From: Pseudomonadales bacterium
GTDB taxonomy: Bacteria > Pseudomonadota > Gammaproteobacteria > Pseudomonadales > JAHRWD01
NCBI GenBank assembly: GCA_019090315.1
Contig: JAHRWD010000017.1
Location: forward strand, 1-46,714
Length of the DNA: 46,714 nucleotides
Reading direction: 5' to 3'
This document shows, one piece after another, positions 46,705 to 46,714 of the stretch. Position numbers and translations under genes: made by a program. Numbering within the stretch: the stretch's first letter is position 1; every line of letters begins with the position of its first letter. Under the pieces are notes generated by a model. It had not been told where the DNA came from. It did no database searches and saw only the letters and a list, made by a program, of their open reading frames with translations.

Positions 46705-46714
46705 GTTGAACTAA

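Noticed and set aside
1..46714. CRISPR arrays, prophage genes, toxin-antitoxin pairs or complete insertion sequences
   Set aside because: I looked for regularly spaced repeats, transposase/integrase-like proteins and small paired genes and saw none; only the 99-bp inverted-repeat element is mobile-element-like.

Overview
The window looks like a chromosome segment of a marine-type gammaproteobacterium of moderate GC. The housekeeping genes (rlmKL, rimO, ttcA, rnhA-dnaQ, cydABX, rmuC, mltD) have gammaproteobacterial architectures, and the mltD / yafS-like / rnhA / dnaQ neighbourhood resembles the enterobacterial one. The large set of CYP153-type alkane/fatty-acid hydroxylases points to a hydrocarbon- or lipid-using bacterium. 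I cannot name the genus from sequence alone.

Layout. 1-100: 3'-truncated 4.5S SRP RNA (minus). 400-6608: small housekeeping genes (Trm112-like protein, hisI, pyrC, a YcgR-like PilZ protein, a membrane protein of unknown function, rlmKL), closed by a strong bidirectional terminator at 6623-6673. 6690-17460: accessory P450 island, all on the minus strand. In transcription order it holds a HadA/HadB-like hydratase pair, a ferredoxin reductase, CYP153-5, ferredoxin 2, CYP153-4, ferredoxin 1, a decayed sixth P450, CYP153-3, CYP153-2 and CYP153-1. 17602-21128: rimO, ttcA and an LCAT-like hydrolase. 21116-26442: RND pump, its adaptor and an outer-membrane-like protein. 26697-32186: HDOD-GAF protein, a 99-bp inverted-repeat element, mltD, and the overlapping yafS-like/rnhA/dnaQ operon. 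32178-38549: a complete cytochrome bd operon, cydA-cydB-cydX-cydD-cydC, including a 38-codon cydX. 38929-46238: rmuC, MBL hydrolase, alpha/beta hydrolase, unknown 6-TM protein, CDF transporter, TraB/GumN protein and MFS transporter. 46628-46704: tRNA-Asp.

How the island works together. The reductase would take electrons from NAD(P)H, pass them to either [2Fe-2S] ferredoxin, and so to the five CYP153 P450s for terminal hydroxylation of alkanes, fatty acids or similar chains. The HadAB-like pair would hydrate or dehydrate acyl thioesters in the same catabolic or lipid-remodelling flow. The region before CYP153-5 holds an FNR/Anr-like palindrome (TTGACTGGGATCAA) placed exactly where a class II activator site should lie relative to a perfect TATAAT. 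This suggests oxygen-responsive control of an oxygen-consuming enzyme array. The island carries a repeated P450-hairpin-ferredoxin-terminator module and a pseudogene, so it looks like a locus that has grown and eroded by tandem duplication.
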